Part shown: one piece after another, positions 5,219 to 7,113 of the stretch
Numbering within the stretch: position 1 is the stretch's first letter
Layout: the number at the start of each line of letters is the position of its first letter
Source: Opitutia bacterium UBA5964
GTDB taxonomy: Bacteria; Verrucomicrobiota; Verrucomicrobiia; Opitutales; Coraliomargaritaceae
DNA: 7,113 nt
NCBI GenBank assembly: GCA_002430605.1
Contig: DJBY01000001.1
Coordinates: 1-7,113, forward strand
Direction of reading: 5' to 3'
Program-made: the position numbers and the translations under genes
The notes under the pieces: generated by a model
Database searches by the model: none
Seen by the model: only the letters and a program-made list of their open reading frames with translations
Told to the model about the DNA's origin: nothing

Positions 5219-6193
5219 ATGTCCCCAGTCCGCCATTTCCCATTTCACCTAATCGTCCCTGCACTGTTACTATGCGCACTCGGAGCGCACGCGCAGAACC
5301 GTGAAATCCTCGGCGAATACCGTATCGGTATCGTTGGGCGCGACCAAGGCGATGCCATTTACCAAGCCGCCCACCTAGGCGCTCAAGATGCCGCGCTTGA
5401 ACTGAGCGAACGATATTCCATCGACATCGAGCTGCTCGTCTACACCCCCAACGTCGAACAAGGCGGCAGTCAGCCCGCCTCGCTTGCCGGCCTCTTCATC
5501 GAAGACACCGACGGCTTTATTATTAGCCCAGCAGAGCCCGAAGTAATTCGCTCGTCGATTGAATTTGCTCTAGAGCAGGAGCAAGAAGTCGTCTTTTTCG
5601 AGAGTCAGATCGACGATATTCAGCCGCTCGCCGCCTACATCGCGGACGAGGCCGCAGCTGGTCGCCTCGCTGCCGAAGCACTTCTTGCAGCACTTCCCAC
5701 CAAAGGCAGAGTCGCGATACTTGTCAGCAATCACCCCGGCTCTGGCATGCAGGACCGCCTTGTCGGCGCACGCGCCGCGCTCGGCTATCGCCGCATCGAA
5801 ACAGTTGTCTCCTGCGCGCCCAACTACCACTCTGCGATCGAGACTATTCGTGCCACCCAAGAAGCCGACCGCAACGACTTAATTAAAGGTTGGCTGATCC
5901 TCGGCGATTGGCCCCTATTGGGCATGCCCGCGCTGCCCTGGGAACCGGGCGAACTGCCCTGCGTCGCCATTCAGTCCTCCCCTTCTGGCTTTATGTATAT
6001 CGATCAAGGCTACGTGAGTGCACTGGTCGTCCACCCCTACTACGAATGGGGCAAGTTGAGCATGACCGCACTGGTCAACAAGCTGCACAAGCAACAGGCT
6101 CCAGAAGAGCGAATCCAACGCAACGCCCCCCGCGTCGTCGATTGGCGCAATCTAGAGAGCTACCGCGAAAGCTGGAAGACGTGGCTTAAATAA
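5219..6193 (+). CDS. Periplasmic sugar-binding-like protein (Peripla_BP_4 / RbsB type)
   Basis: This 324-residue secreted protein has a signal peptide at 1-25 (cleavage after AHA) and a type I periplasmic binding fold. The N-terminal domain begins YRIGIVGRDQGDAIYQ (34-49), continues through DTDGFIISPAEPEVI (96-110), and crosses over at AAAGRLAAEALLAALPTKG (145-163), VAILVS (165-170) and GMQDRLVGARAAL (176-188), a very typical Peripla_BP_4 block. The C-terminal half has LILGDWPLLG (226-235) in place of the usual AxNDxxAxG, then GYVSALVVHPYYEWGKL (264-280). The likely role is binding a sugar or small ligand for uptake or sensing. No permease or ATPase gene is near, so it may serve a remote transporter or act as the sensor arm of a signalling system. 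The frame is open back to 5081, but ATG 5219 begins the signal peptide and lies after the terminator. Ligand unknown. Confidence 0.86.
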   Translation: MSPVRHFPFHLIVPALLLCALGAHAQNREILGEYRIGIVGRDQGDAIYQAAHLGAQDAALELSERYSIDIELLVYTPNVEQGGSQPASLAGLFIEDTDGFIISPAEPEVIRSSIEFALEQEQEVVFFESQIDDIQPLAAYIADEAAAGRLAAEALLAALPTKGRVAILVSNHPGSGMQDRLVGARAALGYRRIETVVSCAPNYHSAIETIRATQEADRNDLIKGWLILGDWPLLGMPALPWEPGELPCVAIQSSPSGFMYIDQGYVSALVVHPYYEWGKLSMTALVNKLHKQQAPEERIQRNAPRVVDWRNLESYRESWKTWLK

Positions 6194-6339
6194 TTACCCG
6201 CACGCCAGCACCAGGTCATGGCATGCCACACAAAACATCACCCCCGCTCGCTTCGCGATCCACCGCTCCACGTCAAGGAGGGTAGGTGCCTTAGCTTGCT
6301 AAAACGAAAGGGGCATTCGCGGAGTTAGGACATAAGCCA
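6194..6339. other. Convergent intergenic gap with short palindromes
   Basis: No gene is visible in these 146 bases between the binding-protein gene and the convergent glycosyltransferase gene. They hold TGGCATGCCA (6219-6228), CTCC/GGAG arms at 6267-6281, and TTAGC/GCTAA (6291-6302). None has a T-tract good enough to be called a terminator for either gene. The patchwork of small hairpins resembles the other repeat-bearing gaps here, but I cannot show a second copy within the window. Confidence 0.4.
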
Positions 6340-6354
6340 TCATTCATTACTCAT
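6331..6354 (-). repeat. Seven-base ATG array at the end of the glycosyltransferase gene
   Basis: Read on the - strand from 6354, ATG recurs every seven bases at 6354, 6347, 6340 and 6333, in units ATGAGTA, ATGAATG and then ATGGCTT. The first units encode the last residues and stop of the glycosyltransferase. The last ATG is followed by one codon and a stop (TCC TAA), so no gene starts here now. It resembles the start-proximal arrays on the + strand and may be a leader whose gene has been lost. Confidence 0.45.
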
Positions 6355-7113
6355 GCAGAGAGAGTGCCGCTCTTTGAGCTTCAAGCGGATCTGATAAAAG
6401 TAAATCGCCTTGCCCAGCGCGAAATGAAAGCCCGCCGCCCCATCGAGGAAGCCGCCCTTAAAAATGTATCCACGAATAAAATACACCGGCGCCGCCCACC
6501 ATTTTGCAATGTGCCGATACTTCGCCTGCTGGCGTGGCGTGAGCCCCTGCCACTCATCACTCTCATACTTCACTCCGCGATCTTTGCCGATCAAGCAAAG
6601 GGTGCGGCTCGCTTCCCAGCTCGCATACTCATTGTGTTTGGCGATGTAGTGATGCAGGCCGCGATATTCATTATGCTCAATCGGTGCGCTGATTTCGCCA
6701 ATTGCCCCATCCAGCACAGGATGCTCATGAATCTCCATATCCAACGCACTCCATTGATTCTCTTCAATCCGCTCATACGCGCCGGCGCCGACACGGAACA
6801 GCGCCAACTTATTAAACTCATCGCCGTGCCGCAGTTGTTTCCCCAAGAACCAGCGCTCATAGTTAAGCCAAAACCCGACACAGTCAGTATCCTGTAATAC
6901 ATCTGCCAACTCCGCTTTAAACGCCTCTGAAACGAATTCATCCGCGTCCAGAAACAGCACCCACTTAGTGCTGAATTTATAAGTCTGTAATACCCAATTG
7001 CGCTTTTTCGGAAACTTTCCATCCCAAGCAAAGACCAGCACCTCTGCCCCAGCTTCACGCGCGATTGCGCAAGTCGCATCCGAACTCCCGGAGTCCACCA
7101 CCACGATTTTGCT
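6340..7113 (-). CDS. Family 2 glycosyltransferase, LPS-core/WaaE-like (5' end outside window)
   Basis: This enzyme probably adds a sugar to LPS core or another surface polysaccharide at the cytoplasmic face of the inner membrane, using a nucleotide sugar. The visible 257 residues begin within the GT-A fold: VVVDSGSSDATCAIA near the N terminus, then LFLDADEF with the metal-binding DxD (Asp56, Asp58 of the visible part). A KKRNW motif lies between them (about residues 36-40). The C-terminal part has an aromatic and basic stretch YFIRGYIFKGGFLDGAAG and a final amphipathic helix, typical of WaaE/LgtF-type beta-glucosyltransferases and of membrane association. About 30 N-terminal residues, including the start codon, lie beyond 7113. 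The frame is open to the window edge, so an internal GTG at 7104 should not be taken as the start. It converges with the binding-protein gene. Sugar donor and acceptor are not determinable here. Confidence 0.9.
   Translation of the reverse strand, partial: SKIVVVDSGSSDATCAIAREAGAEVLVFAWDGKFPKKRNWVLQTYKFSTKWVLFLDADEFVSEAFKAELADVLQDTDCVGFWLNYERWFLGKQLRHGDEFNKLALFRVGAGAYERIEENQWSALDMEIHEHPVLDGAIGEISAPIEHNEYRGLHHYIAKHNEYASWEASRTLCLIGKDRGVKYESDEWQGLTPRQQAKYRHIAKWWAAPVYFIRGYIFKGGFLDGAAGFHFALGKAIYFYQIRLKLKERHSLCMSNE

Noticed and set aside
6364..6897. 177-codon + strand frame over the glycosyltransferase gene
   Set aside because: It is antisense to a clear GT-A fold sequence with DxD motif and has no recognisable domain.

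Overview
The window fits a Verrucomicrobiota chromosome, probably an Opitutae/Puniceicoccales-type marine lineage. I infer this from the long PurM of the Bacteroidota/Verrucomicrobiota type, a free-standing four-helix-bundle (S23-like) gene, a small membrane-anchored CxxC protein of a kind I associate with Opitutae, moderately GC-rich coding sequence, and starts without Shine-Dalgarno sites. No rRNA, tRNA, CRISPR array or insertion sequence is visible.

Layout on the + strand: a hairpin repeat (2-21); cmk (143-817), CMP kinase; plsC (952-1602), a lysophospholipid acyltransferase; a small S23-like four-helix-bundle gene (1661-2017); purM (2057-3253), purine synthesis; a short TTG-start membrane protein with a CxxC motif (3312-3713); a repeat-rich gap (3714-3931); a Met/His-rich outer-membrane beta-barrel protein (3932-5023); a stacked repeat and intrinsic terminator (5033-5129); and a secreted periplasmic sugar-binding-like protein (5219-6193). 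A convergent, truncated family 2 glycosyltransferase lies on the - strand (6340-7113) and runs off the right edge.

The left half is housekeeping: nucleotide phosphorylation, phospholipid acylation and IMP synthesis, interrupted by the S23-like gene. The right half is envelope-directed. The CxxC protein and the Met-rich barrel look like a two-gene metal (possibly copper) handling unit. The binding protein has no transporter partner here, and the glycosyltransferase probably acts on cell-surface polysaccharide or LPS core.

The most unusual structure is non-coding. At least four genes (S23, purM, the CxxC gene and the barrel gene), and more weakly the binding-protein gene, are preceded immediately before the start codon by degenerate tandem seven-base repeats. 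Each array has its own unit sequence, and none of these starts has a convincing ribosome binding site. A similar seven-base ATG array sits on the - strand across the end of the glycosyltransferase gene with no gene after it. The gaps also hold three copies of a 24-bp self-complementary repeat (core AGCGACACTCTTGTCGCT) and an 80-bp inverted-repeat element.
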